DNA from: Locusta migratoria
Taxonomy: Eukaryota > Arthropoda > Insecta > Orthoptera > Acrididae
Direction: 5' to 3'
Length of the DNA stretch: 64,000 nt
Assembly: GCA_026315105.1 (NCBI GenBank)
Contig: CM048744.1
Coordinates: forward strand, 656,397,676-656,461,675
The notes beneath the pieces are model-generated. The model saw only the letters and a list, made by a program, of their open reading frames with translations, had not been told where the DNA came from and did not search any database. The stretch's first letter is position 1. Each line of letters starts with the position of its first letter. Positions 10,416-22,260 of this stretch are shown one piece after another. The position numbers and the translations under genes are program-made.

Positions 10416-11018
10416 TTATTCAGTATATTTATACTTTCATTATCAATATTGACGGGCGGTGTGCCCACAGCACTTATAAGATTCAACTACTTGCGGATTC
10501 TGAAAATACATCAGATGCCCGCAATGCAGATTTGTAGATACGTAAATAATTACGAGCGTACTTCCAGCTCTATAGCAAACATTCGGACACACTAACTGTA
10601 GCTACGCGCATACAACAGAAGTGGCCGTGCAGAGTGGGTCGGCTAGCGCAGCCCTCCTGCTGAGACTAGCTGCGGACCGCGCCTCCTGCTCCCCAGGCCC
10701 GCGGCGCCACGGAGGCAATTTTACGCTCCACAAGTTGCCTGCCGGCTTCTGTTTCCCACTGCACTAAATGAATTCCCTTTGTTCGCGAGTTGCCCATTAG
10801 TCGCTGTACCGCGATCACAATGTTACCAAGCTCAATAATTTTCCACGTCGTTTCCGACGCCCGTTGTGCGAATGTAGTTCCGAACGCGACACAACTCTGC
10901 AGCTCGCAACAAAACATACAGAGCATACGTTTGATGACGCATCCGTCTTTGACTTTTCTAACAAAAATAACTAAAAGGAAACAACAATTTCTAAAACATT
11001 AGTGATAAAGAACTGCTA
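10416..11018. other. Unassigned, with GC-rich patch
   Basis: There is a GC-rich patch at about 10620-10760. No gene recognised. Confidence 0.5.
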
Positions 11019-11029
11019 AAATGTGAATT

Positions 11030-11221
11030 CAAAATGTTTGTAGAGCTTATGGGACTTCACTACGGGGTCATCAGTCCCTAAACTTACAAACTACTTATGA
11101 ACTAGCTACAACTAAGGACGGCACAAATATCCATCCCCGAGGGGGGATTCGAACCCCCGACCGTAGTGGTCGTGCAGAGCGTGACTGAAGCGCCGCAGTC
11201 CCCTCGGCCACCGCGGCCGGC
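11030..11221 (-). repeat. tRNA-derived SINE, full length
   Basis: On the minus strand it reads GCCGGCCGCGGTGGCCGAGG, the B box GGGTTCGAATCCCCC, CGGGGATGGATATTTGTGCC and the tail AGGGACTGATGACCCCGTAG. A perfect 11-bp target duplication, AAATGTGAATT, flanks it (11019-11029 and 11222-11232). Confidence 0.92.
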
Positions 11222-11232
11222 AAATGTGAATT

Positions 11233-11880
11233 GCTTCCTAGTTCAAAAGTGATGTTTTATTCACCTGTCTGCTTCGAATCACGATGCAGTACAAATCACG
11301 TTGCTTATAACTTTACCGCGTAAGACACCAGACACTGAGTGATCGATGGTTGAATGTCACTTTCCTTCGATAACAGCGAGGACAAAGATCAAAGAATAGG
11401 CTAAGCCGGTCAAATCATACAAAAGGAATGGGGACGCAATATCTGGCACGGATCGGAGTGTTGGGGTACGATACAAAGCACTAACGACTTACACGTACAG
11501 AATTATTAAGGTGGGCTTAGCATAATTTCTGGAATAAACGTCTTATATCAGTTAATCCCCACAGTGAAACACGTAAAGGTAAATGGTCGCAATTAACACA
11601 TACACAGTGACTACTTCTACTCGATAAAACCTCAGGTATCAATAGCAGCGTTTTATCGCGCGAACTCACATTCGCTGTCAAAGTGTCACCACAGGTTCAG
11701 AAAGAGTCTCTCTGGTGATACGGAGTCTTCACTTCCCCAGTTTCCCAAACTTCATCATTTACGGCGAAACGGTTTCTAACATAAATCATAGGACAATCCT
11801 TCTCGCTCAAGTTTCAACTGAAATGTAGACTGCAAAATTGGGGTAGGAAATTTCTTGGAGAATGCATTTGAAGGGTACAG
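11233..11880. other. Unassigned spacer
   Basis: No gene recognised. It may include the 5' part of the Tc1 element that follows, but no terminal repeat is clear. Confidence 0.45.
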
Positions 11881-11890
11881 CTAGCGAAGT

Positions 11891-12720
11891 GTGGTCGCTA
11901 AATTGTTCGCTACTTCGCTTCCCGTATGTCAATTTCGCGATCACGATGTGCATATCGTGAAACCGGTAGAACATAACACCTCCGACCTTGCTGCGGTCCA
12001 AAAAAGATCCCGTAAAAGTGGGACCAGCGACAACAGAAGAGAACAGTTCCACATGACACAAGTGCAACCATTCCCAAACTGCTGCGGATTTCAATGTTGG
12101 GCCGCCATCCAGCGAACCATTCAACGAAACATCATCAATATGGGTTGTCAGAGCCGAACGCCCACTAGTGTACCCTTCGTACGTCACATTTCTTTTCGCT
12201 TCGCCTGGGCCTGCAAACACCGAAAGCGGACTGTTTATGACTCGAAACATGCTGCCTTGTCTGACGACTCTCGTTTCCAATTGTATTGATCGGATGGACA
12301 TGTACGGATGTGGACTCAAACTCTTCAATCCCTGGATCGTGCTTGTCACTAAGAGACTGTTCAAGATGGTGCATGATCAAACAAGAGCAAGTGCATTTGG
12401 AGTAATATGACCCTAATACGTCTATATACGATTGTGGCGTGTGACGCTTACGTATGATGATCATATGCATCCATTCATGTCCATTGTGCATTCCGACGTA
12501 CTTGGGCAATTCCAGCAGAACAATGCGAAACCGTACGCGTCCATAAGTGCTACAGAGTAGTTCCAGGAACGCTCTTTTGAGTTTAAACACCTCTTATGAC
12601 CACCAAACTCCTCAAACACGTACATTGTTGACTATATCTAGGATGTTTTAGAAGAGGTCTCCACCCCTAGTACTCTTGCGGATTGATGGACATCCCGGCA
12701 TGATGTATGGTGTGTGCGTT
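11891..12720 (+). pseudogene. Tc1-like transposase relic
   Basis: A 132-codon frame at 11891-12289 carries a Tc1 DNA-binding segment (RTIQRNIINMGCQSRTPTSV) and the first catalytic block. That block is RHISFRFAWACKHRK then LSDDSRFQLY, where the family has W-S-DESRF. After a stop the reading continues SDGHVRMW and later FQQNNAKPY, where the family has FQQDNA; here the second catalytic Asp has become Asn. The rest is degenerate. Such enzymes cut and paste DNA at TA dinucleotides; this copy is inactive. The 185-codon frame on the opposite strand (11807-12364) is its shadow. Confidence 0.8.
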
Positions 12721-13060
12721 AATATTTCTTTCTTTCATGAAATATATCTTTCGGCAGAAGATTAGTCTTATTTGTATTCGGATGAGCTGTTATTTTGCTT
12801 TAACTGACTCTTATTAGAAATTTAGTATCTCTTTTTTATTTTTATTTTAATTTCAGTCATGAATTTCCGTTAGTTATTCAATAACTGATGGTAATTCGTG
12901 ACAGAAAACGTGTTGTTAACAAATGTATGAGATACTATAACACTTGAAACCTAATGACAGTCAAGGCAAAACAACAGCCCTTCCGAATACCAATAAAACA
13001 ACAGACGGCGACTCTTCTGCCGAAATATATATCTCGTGAAAGAATGAAATATTAAGAAAT
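12721..13060. mobile_element. Palindromic MITE, about 340 bp
   Basis: The left arm has TTTCTTTCATGAAATATATC, TTTCGGCAGAAGA and TATTCGGATGAGCTGTT. The right arm carries the complements (AACAGCCCTTCCGAATA, TCTTCTGCCGAAATATATAT, CTCGTGAAAGAATGAAATATT). The centre is also palindromic around GTTATTCAATAACTGATGG. Part of a second copy is at 32096-32325. Confidence 0.75.
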
Positions 13061-13154
13061 ATAACGGTGTTCAGGTTTAACCTGACCTATGATTTATTTA
13101 ACGCTTGTCTCACACGTACAAGAGAACAGAATGAACTAACTCTGGCCGAATGTT

Positions 13155-13460
13155 TACAGAGTATTTATAAACTGATAGAAACTTCTGGGAAATTATTTCT
13201 GTTTACCTCTAGAAGGTGCTAAATTCTGTATTCAAATTAAAATGTACAACTGGGGCGGGCCTCGAACACGTGACCCTAAATTTCAGAGCCCACAGTATAT
13301 ATACACTAACAGACATATTTGGAACATTATTTCTCATAAAATCTAGAAGATAATATAAATCTACGTTCAAGTTAAAATTTGCAAATGGGGTGAGTCTCGA
13401 TCACACGACCCCTCACTTCACAAACGGGCACTTGATCCAGTACACTACAGTGCCGCAAAT
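13155..13460. repeat. Tandem pair of ~135-bp tRNA-related units
   Basis: Two direct units share ATTATTTCT, CTAGAAG, CAAGTTAAAAT and GGGG-G-G-CTCGA-CAC-GACCC at an offset of about 135 bp. The second block in each resembles a reversed B box, so these may be two minus-strand tRNA-derived units in tandem. Confidence 0.6.
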
Positions 13461-13471
13461 TTCCGGCCCCC

Positions 13472-14530
13472 TCATTTGCGGCATTGCTTCCTCTTTAGGA
13501 GAACATCGTCTCGATGGTACAGGGACGGATCGTTAGCAGTGAATACTGTAGCTTCCGATGGCTGGAGCTCGTTCTGAAGGTGGAGCCCAATCAGAGTTCG
13601 TTGCATTTCACTTTGTTGAGTCCTGCTGGAACTGCGAATTTGTCCTGAGATGCAGGGTCCCTGTCTGACTTTATCCCAAGGACCTGCACCGTGTCCCAAC
13701 CTCATGTCGTTCCGTGTTGTGGCTGCAATCTTCAACTTTTTAAGTAACATCGAGAGCATAGAGTAACGCGTGAGTAGCTTCTCAGACAGTCCTATATTGC
13801 AGACCGAGACGAGGTAAGCCGGTAGGAACAAAACAGGGCGATTACCTGCATCATACCTTTGACATTCCTCATCCTGAGGCTGTAGCTTATGGAGGAGAGC
13901 CAACTCCACAGCCGCGTCATCCCTAGTTAATCATTTACCGCTGTAATCGTCGTCTGTGTGGTGAGACTGAACTGGAAACACAAAGATTTTTGTTGCTTCA
14001 CGACAATATATGAAGAAGAATAGCACAAACCGATGGGCTCTTGTTCGGCGTTGTGAACGTTACGAACGGTAGCACCTCATCCTAGTTTCCCTACTCGACA
14101 TTGACATACGTGCAACGCATGTCAGCCAATGTCTTATTAAGATGATCGGAGAGCGCCTAAGTTTGAGGACGGAAAGCAGTCGTTATGCTATTTGAAATGT
14201 TACACCGAGAAACTCTGACACAATTCTTGACTGAAAAATTCTACGCCGTCCAATTTATAGATCTTTGCGTTCCATGTTACAAAACAACCTCCTTCACGAT
14301 GAATTTTGCTACGTCAAGTGCCCCGCCTGTTTTCACTGCTCTTGTAAAGGCATATAGCGTTACATAATCAATACAAACAATAATTCTCTTATTGCTGCTA
14401 GCAGAAGTTGAAAATCCCAACAAACTGGAAAGGGTATATGGTGGAATTGGTACGATAGTTCCAGTGGAATCGTATTTCTTCTCTGTCATGCTTGACAGTG
14501 GGACACATAGTGACGAAAACATCTAAATAT
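13472..14530 (-). pseudogene. Ty3/gypsy integrase relic
   Basis: The minus-strand frame at 14277-14522 reads LLGFSTSASSNKRIIVCIDY followed by LYAFTRAVKTGGALDVAKF and IVKEVVL, which matches the first part of a gypsy integrase core. Further on, near 14160-14090, TAFRPQT and ALSDHLNKTLADM match the block with the third catalytic region. Near 13780 CNIGLSEKLLTRYS matches the C-terminal domain. Stops separate these blocks. A 145-codon frame (13472-13909) spans the last block but continues into sequence I cannot assign. No LTR seen. It is a different copy from the one at 5.7 kb and on the other strand. Confidence 0.75.
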
Positions 14531-16057
14531 TCCTCGTTAGGAAAAGTCTTACTGATTCATAAGGTTGTGTTAATCTCAGGTATCCGGCCTGAAGTGTTTC
14601 ATGGCATTAATGTATAATGTCTAAGCTTATGTATTTAGGAGTCACTTTTAGCCATCTCATTCCAAAGAGGTCAAAATTTTTCTGCAAACGTAATCCATTA
14701 ATAATCTTAAATTCTCCTTTAACACAATCAAGGCACTAATAATTTGTGATAGTTTAGTGTTATTCTGCTATTCATGGAGTTAAGCAAGAGAGTAAGTATC
14801 TTCAATGTTCTGCTGATATTGCCCTGTATTTCTTGAAAGGCAGTCAGTATCTCAGCGTTCCCTTCACTGTGGTACACGACAGTCATGTCATACACTTGGA
14901 GTGCGCTCACTTATTAAGACATCCTGATGGAGCCTAAAAGTTGTTAACTAACAACGAGAATGACGATCTCGAATTACTACAAATTTTCTATCATAGGGAT
15001 ACTACAAAAATTTGCAAACTGTCCAAACAATAGCAAGAAATTCACACTCTTTAGCTCAACAGTTTTTCTCAGGTTTTGTGACATGGAGATATCTGCTGTT
15101 ACCTTCTCTTTTCCGTCTAGGATTTGTACCAAAACAGCATCTGATACATATTTATCGTAAGCAACTCTGTACGCACCAAAGGCCATGAAGAGGAGGAAAG
15201 CTGGAGATGACGACATAACAGTGTGCAGGTAACATACAAACTCTATGCTCCCTGTATTTGTACTTAAGCTGCGCACTTCTTTTATTCCAGGTGTTCGCTT
15301 CTCAATATATGGGGATGTAATTGACGTATTACGATGTAACTAACGCCATTAATTTTGCGATTTTTCTACTATTTATAGCACAAGAAATAATATGGGGTAT
15401 CCGTTAAAAATAAGTTTTTGTTGAATTGAATATTTGTTTGCGTTTTTAAAATATCTGATAGTATTTACTTTCATAAGACAATGCTATATGTTCATGCCCG
15501 TGAAAGTCGTGTGCCAATATCTATTGTTGTTCCAGAGATATCTGTAGTGAAAAGTTTAAGTGGGACGTCGTGTATAAACAATATGACTGATTTTATATGA
15601 AGCACTTTCTCTTGTTTGCTTTCATGTAAATACTGTTTATGTACCTCTTGTTTGAATAATCTATTCTGCGCAAAATTTTTTATTTACCACATGTTACTTT
15701 AAAATTTTACTATTGTCATTTATATATAAAAAATACTGTATACCATTTTGTTCATATGGTGTGGTTGTAGCAAAATGAACCAGTTTTTCCTTAAATATTG
15801 TTACAATACCATTTTAAGAAATGTAAATTAAAAGGAAAGAAGGACAAGTCATCATATTGGAAAAGATTTCTCTGCAGAAAAGAACGCTTCTTTACTGTGA
15901 ATATTGTTTATATCATACACCATTTCTTTTATAGTAATTAACTTAGTTAATAATCCAGATTTTCTTATATCAGTGTTATTTTTTTATTGAGGAAGTAAGA
16001 TTGATGAAAAGTAACAACTTACTTTTTATTTATATTTATTTTTCTACATATACAGCA

Positions 16058-16058
<1 letters not shown>
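14531..16058. other. Unassigned AT-rich region with two orphan frames
   Basis: Minus-strand frames at 14728-14910 (60 codons) and 14977-15276 (99 codons) have no motif I recognise. The second includes a hydrophobic stretch (SSPAFLLFMAFGAYRVAY). They could be debris of a gypsy env-like region upstream on that strand or chance frames. The rest, 15300-16058, is AT-rich and featureless. Confidence 0.4.
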
Positions 16059-16105
<47 letters not shown>

Positions 16106-16126
16106 GCGCGCGCGCACACACACACG
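16059..16126. repeat. (CA)n with (CG)n interruption
   Basis: A CA run, a CCCGCGCGCGCG segment, then a CA run again. The alternating purine-pyrimidine tract could adopt Z-DNA. Confidence 0.95.
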
Positions 16127-16261
16127 GTTAATTTACACTATTATTAAGTAACTGATTTCTGCATACTTTGAATTCATCCTAAATTTATCTTATGAGTGCC
16201 ATCACATACATAGGCAGTGTGGTAGTAAATCAAGATTCAACAGAATCCTACCTTACATCTT

Positions 16262-16930
16262 ATAAAATAGGCTGTATGTGTGTATGTATGTACCACATCT
16301 CCTCCTAAACCACTGGATCGATTTCAACTAAATTTGGTACATATATTCCTTATGTGAGATAGTAATTGCTGTAGGAGTACGAACCACGTACGACATATGG
16401 TTCAGGAGATATAACATCATAAACAATAAGTGTTGCAAGAAACTGCCACATAGTGGGACGAGACTTTATGAATACACTATTTGAGAATGAGAGTACTTAG
16501 CGACTTGCAACAGACTTTAAACATAATTTCAAACCTTTATTAAACTTTTCTTGCTGACAACCATAGCAAAATGATGAAAGAAAAAAAGTTTTTCGCTTAC
16601 TACTTTTCCTCTGTCCATGGAGCAAAAGTATGAAATTCGGTATGACGTTACAATTTATAATTTCTACACTACAAATTATACTCGCAGGAAATTTTGTAGA
16701 CGGCATACACACTTAAAGCTGAATGCACGTTCGAAATTGTATCACAGTACGACACGTAGTTCATGAGATATGAGGACGTAAAGAGTAACGTTCATGTAAA
16801 ACCGCCCCATCAAGCATCACGTTTTAATCTATTACTTCTTTGCTACTAACCGTATTCGCAAAAGATTTTACCGACATACAGCACTTATACAAATCAATAT
16901 ATTCCTGCAAAATTTCACAATTGTACAACG
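16262..16930 (+). repeat. Dispersed repeat, related to 55565-55990
   Basis: It starts TGTATGTATGTACCACATC followed by CCACTGGATCGATTTCAACT. The core shared with 55565-55990 includes CACTATTTGAGAATGAGAG, GCGACTTRCAACA, TTGCTGACA and ATTTTRYAGAC. It has no coding capacity and no class assigned. Confidence 0.7.
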
Positions 16931-18460
16931 TATCTATACTAATAATAAATCTGTAAATGTAGGCCCATCGCTGTTCGCTTCAATCTTCAAAACTACTCGA
17001 CGAATTTTCATGCGTTTTTCACAGGAAACATAAGTGAAGATTAGTTCAGGATCTACGCAAGATTTCATCAAACTAGAATAAGCGTTTTCGTAGACCATCG
17101 TGTCTGTCTGTTCATCTATTAGAAACCACTTCTCCAAAACTACTTCAGTTTTCGCAGGTAACTTCAGCGTACCTTGGGACAACATGTAAACTTACTTTCA
17201 TAAAAATCGGATCACGGGAAGAAGAACATCACTATTTAACGTTTTTCTTCAACAAGCGTCATGTCTACCTTTCGCTTTCACCTCCAAAACTAATAGACGA
17301 ATTTTCAGGGGTATATTGCGGCTACAGAAACGCTTCATTTCACAAAATCTGATCAGAAAAGGTAAGATATCACAATTTAAAGATTTCTCTGAAAGCAATC
17401 GCATGTGTCTATTTGTAAGGAGTAATTTCCAAAAGTAATACATGAAAATTCATGGGGGTGTCACAGATAAATAGAGAATGTCCTGGGGCAACATATAGGC
17501 TTCATTTTATCAAAATCAGATCAGGAAAGTAAAAGATATCGTAATTTGAAGTTTTAGGTGTATTTCATGCTTGGAAAGAACGCCGTAATGCAGCAAAGAA
17601 CTAATAAATAGCGCTGCGGGTGTTCGTGTGAAGTTCGGGGCAGCGATCGGATTATTACCCTTTGAAAATACTACTTACTCATTGACTTTTCAAATTTACC
17701 ATATTTCTGAAAATCGTTTTCTTGGTTTCTATAGTCTACGAAAGACGATTCGACGCAATGAATATAAAACTAATACAATCTTCGCTGTATTTAATCCATA
17801 TATTGATTACTGATATCACGTATAATGTGTATGTCTAACCGTTATGGTAATTTAAGTCTCACGCTTGGAGCGACAATAGCGTATCTAACGGAAAGAGAGC
17901 CAATCGTAAGAATAATAATTGTTTGCAGTAATATTTCTACTTCAGTAAGAAAATACTTATTATATTTCAGCTTTCCATGCCTCAGCCCATTGTCCAGAGA
18001 TATGAACGAGAACGAAATAAAAGTTTCAAATGGCGAATATAACTGATGTTTGATGTAGGCTATATCATATTCATGAAGATATGCCTATTTCTAACACTTT
18101 CCGCAAACGTATTAAAAAAATCAAACTGACACATTTTCATGCCGTTTTCACAGGAAATTTGAGCTACGATTGGGGCAACATATGTGCTTCATTTCATCAA
18201 AATCAAATCACGTCAAAAAGGTACATCGCAATCTTAAGTGTTTTCAGTAACGTCTGTTCATCTATTAGAAATATCTAATCTCGTAAACTACTTCACGGAT
18301 TTGCATGGCGCAATTTCGTTTAATAAAAGCGGAATCAGGGAAATTGTTTTAGATATAGGTTATGTTTCAAGTATTGATTGCGTAGTATAGCAAACAAGCA
18401 ATAGAGGCGCTTTAGTGCACCAAAGACCCAATAAACACCGCTGCTACATAAGTATGGGGT
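16931..18460 (+). repeat. Irregular array of ~170-bp degenerate units
   Basis: Five or more partial units repeat the motifs CCAAAACTACT, ACGAATTTTCATG, TTTTTCACAGGAAA, GGGGCAACATATRGGCTTCA, TTTCATCAAAATCAGATCA and AATTTAAAG. A larger period is also visible: the segment ending CAATAAACACCGCTGC near 18440 resembles AATAAATAGCGCTGCGGGTG near 17605. It matches a common insect type of non-coding dispersed repeat with internal repeats. Confidence 0.6.
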
Positions 18461-19439
18461 AGTACAACAAGGAAGCGAACGTCTGTGACAGAATTAAGTA
18501 GTCTTACGTCTACGAATACCAACAAACATTGAGCATGGTGTCACTGATTTCGCTTTTGTACATTTCTTTGCTTATTTTGGCACGTTTCAACTTTTGTATC
18601 AAAAACTTTGTGAAAACACATCGTTTCGGACAATGACTTTTACTTACATATGACTCTTGGCTAGGACAACTGAGTTTATTGACAGAGTGATTCAATACGG
18701 ATTCTATTTTTACTGCTTGAGGTCCAGAACCCTTAAAAGCCATGCTACAAACATGCCCTCCTTCAACAATCGTTGTGAAGCACGGACATATAAGCCAGTT
18801 TTTTTTATAAATGAAAGACATTTAAACAATGTACTTATGTGCTACAGTCGCTATATTACTTATAATATTTCTTTATTTTGTACAAATAGTTTCAGTGAAG
18901 CTATGTCACAATATTCAAATACTTCTGTATCACCAGAAACATTTTTTAAATTGTCTACAGAAAAAAACCTTCTTCCCAAAATTAAAGTACTGACTGTATA
19001 CTAATACAAATGATTATAAAAATAAAAATGATAAAAATGAAACATCCTGTCTAAAGTAATGGATTCCTAGATCAGGTTGTTACAACATTTCTGTAATAAG
19101 AAAAATGGTCTGGGCTGAATTATTGTAAGCTTTGTTCCTATGAACACTTGTTAGTTCTCCTGACCGGAAATCTGGTTGTTCTCATGACAAATGCAACCTA
19201 AAAAAGTAAACCGTTAAGAATATAAAAACTGTTCATTTAAAAATTTTGACATCTTATAAATAAAATGTTTTTCTTTTTATTAATCAATTATCACAGGTAA
19301 AATTAACAGAACAAATTACCTTGCAAAATTATGTAATTATTACAGAAGATTTTAAGTTAATATTATCAACGTTTTCCTGTTTAGGGTTCCTCATGTGCAA
19401 GTCTGACAATTATACATTTTATTAGATATTGAAAATTAT
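18461..19439. other. Unassigned; overlapping orphan frames
   Basis: Frames of 103 codons (minus, 18510-18821) and 115 codons (plus, 18657-19004) overlap on opposite strands and show no known motif. AT-rich beyond 19000. Confidence 0.4.
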
Positions 19440-19626
19440 GCTGCGGTGGAGTAGCTGAGCGGGCTAAGGCGCCTCACTGTGGGGCACACAGCTGCTCGCT
19501 ATTGGAGGTTCGAGTCCTCCCTGGGGCATGGGTGTGTGTGTGTTGTCCTTAGGTTAGTTTAATTTAGTTTTAGTAGTTCGTAGGCCTAGGGACTAATAAC
19601 CATAGATTTACAAACATTTGAACACT
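19440..19626 (+). repeat. tRNA-derived SINE
   Basis: GCTGCGGTGGAGTAGCTGAG head, CTAAGGCGCC, the B box GGTTCGAGTCC, CTGGGGCATGGGTGTG, and a tail ending GATTTACAAACATTTGAACA. Confidence 0.88.
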
Positions 19627-20040
19627 TTTTTTTAAATTAAGAGAATACTGTATAATTAATTTAACAAATTAACACATAATTAAATATACCTGGCCATGTG
19701 GTAACACCTTTGTCAACTAGAGTAATCATTAAGCACAACGGCACTCTGTGCAACAGCAGGAGACATACTATCTTTTACAGCAAATAAAAGAAAACTGACC
19801 TGTATCGCATGTCGATTTAGGATTACTAAACTTAAATGATTGGCCACCAGATGCGTCAAGTTTTATACGATTAACATAACCGGCCAACAGGTAGAGCCAC
19901 AATCATATCAATATCTAACTTATGACATAGTTTTTGTTACAGAACATAGATGGCCCTACCTGTACTATATTCTTCCTTTGTTATGGTTATGAGTATGGCA
20001 ACTGATGTGTGTCACTTGTTAGGTGCCAACTTATCATCAC
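19627..20040. other. Unassigned spacer
   Basis: No feature recognised. Confidence 0.5.
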
Positions 20041-21091
20041 TCTCATTTCCTAGATATTCTGACCTTAAAGTCACGTTCTAATCGTCAAGACGAAACGTTT
20101 GAATATAAGCTCCATGGCATGACATTTTTAGTGATAATAATTACAGACTGATATGCACATCAAGAGATTGTGTTGCAAGCGCGACTAGCTAATTGAGCCT
20201 GAAGCTTACTCATTGAACACACAACTCAGCAGCTCTTTTTGTAAAGCTGGGCAAGGCTCTCACACGGCCACGGCCGGCGAGAATAGGCAGGTGCGCGAAA
20301 GGTCCCCACTCCACTGCCGCTCCAGGCGGTCTTTGGAATGAAAGCCACTTAAAAGTCCTCTCTCCATCTTGGGGAAACAAGGACGCTTAAATCCTTTTAA
20401 AAGCAACACAATAGCGCTCGCAACAAAAGATGTTTGCTTGCAGCTTTTATGGCAGGTGGAAAGCCACACGGGAGTCTCACGTGAATTTCAAACTAGCGCT
20501 GTCATGTTCGAGAGGAAATACGTAGATGAGACATTAGCTTACTCACTATTGGCGGGCGAGCCATACAGCGTTTTAAGCTGCACCGTCTGATTGATAGGCG
20601 AGCCACTGGCATGGAAACCGAACGAGAAAAGTTAAGACAGACTCGCTCTCTCGCCCATGCCGGGTTTGTGTGTCACTGTGTTTGCATTTAGCGGTGCGAC
20701 ATTCTCGCAGTGATTTCATGCGTGGAGAGGTGATAAAGGCTCTTGTACAGTATTGAACCGTGAGAAGCATCCCTGTCGTAAAACATATCTAAGTGAAATC
20801 TCCATTGGAGAGTATTAATGACTACATACCGTTAATAGAGTTGCCCGAGATACATAATATCCAGTATGAGCATAGACAGGGAGCATTAGGTAACTCTTGC
20901 GAGTGCATTTTTCAAATGACAACGCGGTGGGTTAGTCTGAGACTAACATACCACACCTATGTATAGGCAGAATAGAATTTAGAGGCCTGTCTGGACTTCA
21001 TCATAACACAGGGAAAGTGCGATTGGTAGTAGTCGATCAAGACAGACAAGATTTAGTTTCAATTTTAGTGAAGAAGCAGCTAGCATCTGTC

Positions 21092-21151
<60 letters not shown>

Positions 21152-21260
21152 AATTCGTATCTTTTTGACATTGTGTCAGCCTTGATCCTAAACTGATGAA
21201 ATTGAATTAATTTTAAAGTCTAGTATGTGTGATTATTCAGCCATACTTTATTTTAATATA
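20041..21260 (+). repeat. Unknown 1.2-kb repeat, copy 1
   Basis: It aligns in direct orientation with 26380-27800. Shared blocks include AGTAGCTCTTTTTGTAAAG-like, GGCAAGGC, CGACGAGAATAGGCAGGTG, GGAATGAAAGCCACTTAAAA, TTTTAAAAGCAACACAAT, GGGAGTCTCACGT, CTCACTATTGG, CCATACAGC, TCACTGGCATGGAA, TACAGTATTGAAC and GTAGTCGATCAAGACAGACA. No protein is apparent. A poly-T run replaces about 95 bp that are present in copy 2. It may be an unclassified transposon or a local duplication. Confidence 0.8.
21096..21148. repeat. 53-base poly-T tract
   Basis: An unbroken T run inside copy 1 of the 1.2-kb repeat, at the place where copy 2 has about 95 bp of ordinary sequence (about 27600-27695). Confidence 0.97.
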
Positions 21261-21269
21261 ATCTTCTCG

Positions 21270-22120
21270 GGTTACAAGTCACGTCATGTGGTTTACTGCT
21301 CACGAGCTTTCAACAGAGATCTCCTCTGTCATTGTCAAGTGGATGACAGTCATTTCGCAGAGGCTGCCATGCTTATAAAGCCACGCCTCAGCCATTGACG
21401 TCACCGGTGCCTAGTTTCTTGACCATGTACTGCAATGTTTTGTCACACGTACACCGCGCCTGCTTAAACCCCACAATTACGGGATCCCATGCCGTACTGA
21501 GCTGCAGGTTGCTGTTTTTATTGAGGATGGTTTAAGAAATTTTGATCTCTACTGCCACGTTTATTACGCTGTCCCAGAAGTTATTAGTCCATTTAATAAC
21601 AGATGTCACATCAAAAGCAATTTCGTGTCTATTTTCCAAAACATATTCCACCACAGCTGACTTTTCGGGATACCATAATCGAAAACACTGCTCTTATTCT
21701 ATGTGTTGCAGTTTAGTGGTGCTAACTGCCCACACTCACTCGGAATTTTATGAATTCCTGGTGTTCTGAGGCCTACATTATCTTTCACAGGCTTCATTAG
21801 TATGCTGTTGGATCTTTGCTGGAGGCCTGAAGATTGTGTCGATTTTGTCTCTTCAGGAGCCGGCTAATTTTTCTTGTTGTGGAGCCACAAAACGGTAAAA
21901 AACGACATCTTTATCAGATGTCTTCTGATTATGTGCCTTGGGTAGAAACTGCTTGAAATATTTATTTCTTGTTGTAGCCGTCCCCTTGAAAACTTTACGT
22001 AAGTGGCTAAGCTCGTTTGACAGGTTTTCAGCATCTGATACAGTTTCGGCTCTTTGTACCATGGTCTTCAGAACAGACTGTCTCTGTGCTGGGATAACAG
22101 CTACAGCAAGAGACAAATAT
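21270..22120 (-). pseudogene. Penelope-like element, C-terminal part
   Basis: The minus strand reads PAQRQSVLKTMVQRAETVSD, then AENLSNELSHLRKVFKG and PKAHNQKTSDKD. After frame changes it reads PAKIQQ, NVGLRTPGIHKIPSECG, SAVVEYVLENRHEIAFD, and LQLSTAWDPVI. These match the end of Penelope-type reverse transcriptase and the linked GIY-YIG endonuclease region (the IP-CG start is visible; the YIGQT part is damaged). It is broken by frameshifts. The 3' flank on this strand has a hairpin (ACAGAG...CTCTGT) followed by GAAAGCTCGTGAG, as in other Penelope termini. An inverted fragment of the same element touches it at 22083. Confidence 0.82.
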
Positions 22121-22260
22121 CTCGCTTAGTTTCATCCAAGGCACATAATCAGAAGGCATCTGATGAAGACGTCAAGAAGACGACTTTTGTACCACAAGAC
22201 CACTCACATAGATCGGTATGCAGCCAGCTACCATCACCCAGGAAAAAATAGAGGTACTTA
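22083..22260 (+). pseudogene. Inverted Penelope-like fragment
   Basis: The plus strand reads KAHNQKASDEDVKKTTFVPQ, homologous to KAHNQKTSDKDV on the minus strand at about 21900-21950. The two pieces face each other. Partial inverted copies of this kind are common for Penelope-type elements. Confidence 0.75.

Noticed and set aside
11807..12364. 185-codon minus-strand frame
   Set aside because: It lies antisense to the Tc1-like transposase relic, whose plus-strand motifs are clear.
13155..13460. CRISPR array
   Set aside because: Only two long diverged units, no short regular repeats or unique spacers, and a eukaryotic context.
20041..21260. Protein-coding gene in the 1.2-kb repeat
   Set aside because: No frame is shared between the two copies over a useful length.
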